Source: Haliclystus octoradiatus (taxonomy: Eukaryota > Cnidaria > Staurozoa > Stauromedusae > Haliclystidae). Taken from it: 64,000 nucleotides of DNA. Below are positions 40,201 to 43,200 of this stretch, piece after piece (position 1 is the first letter of the stretch; every line of letters begins with the position of its first letter). Location of the stretch: NCBI GenBank assembly GCA_916610825.1, contig OU744450.1, positions 24,160,430-24,224,429 on the forward strand, given 5' to 3'. Both the position numbers and the translations under genes were made by a program. The notes beneath the pieces were generated by a model. That model was not told the origin of the DNA, ran no database searches, and saw only the letters and a list, made by a program, of their open reading frames with translations.

Positions 40201-43200
40201 CAATTGTTCATCACTGCAAATAGAGAAAATCAATTGCACTTAACATTCAATTGACATGATGTTGTTTTAAACAGATGGAAGGAGAATATAGCAATCTCGC
40301 TTCAGGGTCCGACAACAGTTAGAATCTTGGGATCCTGGATCCCACAGAGGCTACAGCAAATTCAGAAGAGAATTGACACTTTTCTGATATAGCCTATTAG
40401 CAAAACCTCCAAAAAAAAATTGGAAATGCTGAAAATGTTCCAAGATTCCGGAAGGCTAAATCTTTTGTAGGCCACTGTCTCGCTACTCAGTGTAGGCCTA
40501 TTTTTCTATCATAGATCATAGTCTTCTTGGTCAAAGCAACTTTCAAACCTATAGTCTTTAAGTAAACAGGAGAATGTATGTTGAGCACTGTTCAAGGGAG
40601 AGGTACAATAGGCATGTGCCTAAATCTGAAGCATGTGCCCTTTTTCAGCAAGAAAATTTAGAAATCAAGACAACAATCTGTTTATAGTAGGGGTACGACA
40701 AAAGTTTCAGCTTTTTGGAATCCCAGGGGCATCTTAGCATTTTCTTTTGGATTTTTGTGTTGAAGTTTGACCAATAAATGAATTTGCTGGTCAAATTGAT
40801 CCAATTGATTCAAGGATTCCTACTTTTGTCAGACCCTGTTTATAATAGATGAAATCTATAGCTAGGCTGGTAGTAAAAATAAGTTGATCATATTATTGTA
40901 AATTGAATACTTTGAATAAAAGGTGCCTAAAATTGCTTTATATTTTATTTTAATCCAACATTGCTAATTTAAATTTGAAAGGTATTTTCAAGTGCTCGTC
41001 AAACAAAAATCCTTTGTTATATGACTGCCATGTTGTTGCGTTTTGGACCTTAAAGCCAAAAGCCGTAGTTTCACGATCATGCATAGCCTGACACAAACAC
41101 CAACAACCAATCAGTGATCAGTATCACATTTATTGATTTTGCATGAGTTATAATTGTTGAAACTTATTATGTTTTATAAAAAGCTTTTTTGGTGTTGATT
41201 TAATAAGAAAAGTCAACGAAAAAATGTTTAAATTTTTATTCATATTTTAATAAACAACGTTTCGATTGCATCATGCAATCATTTTCAAGTTAAAGGGTAA
41301 AAAATGAAGGTAACTCAATCTCTACCTCTGTTTACCGCAAGGCAACTAACACCGGCCTATTGTTACATTTCCAAAGCCATGTTGATATGAAATACAAGAA
41401 TGGACTTTTAAAGACAATGCTGAATAGAGCAAAACAATTATCATCATCAGAAGCAAATTTTATTGAAGAATGTAAACGTCTTTTAACAATTTGAAATATC
41501 CAACGTCTCATTTTAACCATATTTTAGCTAAGTTTGATTTTAACACTATTACTCAAAATGTACAAACCTTAAGTGACGATTTAATTTATAATATAATTCT
41601 ACCTGTTAAAGACCAGAAACCAGCCGACGTCATCAAACAAGACCTTTCATGGCTAAGTAACTCGATTGGCATTGAAATAAGACCAATTTTTACTAGTCCA
41701 AAGATTTTAGACCAGCTAAGACATAAAGAAGTAAAACCTGACATTTCATCCAAACAAAGCGTTGTTTACTATTTTATAGGGATGCACCGAATATTCGGCC
41801 GGCCGAATAATTAGCCACCATTCGGTCGTTTGGCCGAATATTCTGTTAAGCCGAATATCAACCCATTATTCGGCCGGTATTCGGCCTTTTCAAAGTATTT
41901 TAAAAGGTTCAAATTGATCTCTCAAGTATTTATTTCATAATTACTTAATAACGGTTCATCTTAATAACATAATTAGACATGGGTTGTGCCATTTAAATGC
42001 TCTATGTTTCTTATGTTTCACTCAAATTCTCATAGTTTTGTGTGACTTGCGAATTTTAGTGAAGCGTATTGAATATGAAGTGATTCATATCATTCCAATC
42101 TCGTTCCAAACCCTATGGTAAAATCTAATGTTGAAACAAAATACTCTAACGTCTTCATCAATTGAGTATTCTTCTTAAATGAATTAAGACGTTTTACTTT
42201 CAGAAACTTTTCTTTTGGATAAAATCAACATTTTGTAATATAAAGGAAAACGAATCACAACAAAATAATATTCGAACCCGACAAGCCAGACGACTCAGAA
42301 TGTCTTTTGCGTGTTTGAATGGGCAACACAAATCCTTCTAATTAGCATAACAAAAGGGCTCTCAGGTTATACGCCATTGATCCTATTTTGGGCTTCCGTT
42401 GCTATGACAATTAATTGATCGAACAAACATGATGATTTGCAAATCGTTCGATTGATTTTGAACATCAACGAAGTTAATAAATATCTGATGTCAAACAGAC
42501 AGTTTTAAATGATATTTCACTTGACATTATAACATTCAAACCAATGCAAGAACTGTTCTTGACTTTTGATATTCAAAGAACTTTCTCCCTATTGTTCAAA
42601 ATGGTTTGTTCGCTATTTCAAAGGAAAATCGTGCTGCCATGACAACAGAAGATCGCACTTTCATAAACATTTTCCAAAACGTTAAATGAGGCGAAAATAC
42701 AATGTTATCCAATGAAGAAAAGCACATCTAACTGGCAGATAAGATTCTGATATTTCCAGCATGCATAATAAACCAAACAAATCAATCTTGAATGACCATA
42801 ACAGACCAGGAATTGACTCAAAAATTGGCCGAATATTTGCCGAATATTCGGCCGAATACTAGACTTTTCTGGCCGAATATAACCTATTCGGCCGACGGCC
42901 GAATACCTGATTCAGTGCATCCCTACTATTTTAAGTGTGGTCAGTTCGATGCTGACTATGTTGGCTACACACACCGGCACCAACATCAACGTGTTAATGA
43001 CCATTGTTTTACGGCTGCTGGTAAACATTTAAGGGATGCCCATAACTTGGACACAAAGAACAATGACACTTTACCATTTTTTAAAGTTTTATCTCATGGT
43101 AAAACAAAATTTGACTGCTTAATAAAAGAGATGGTGTTCATTGCAAAAATTAAACCGTCGCTCAATACACAAAAGGATTCTTTAAAGTCACTAGATATTT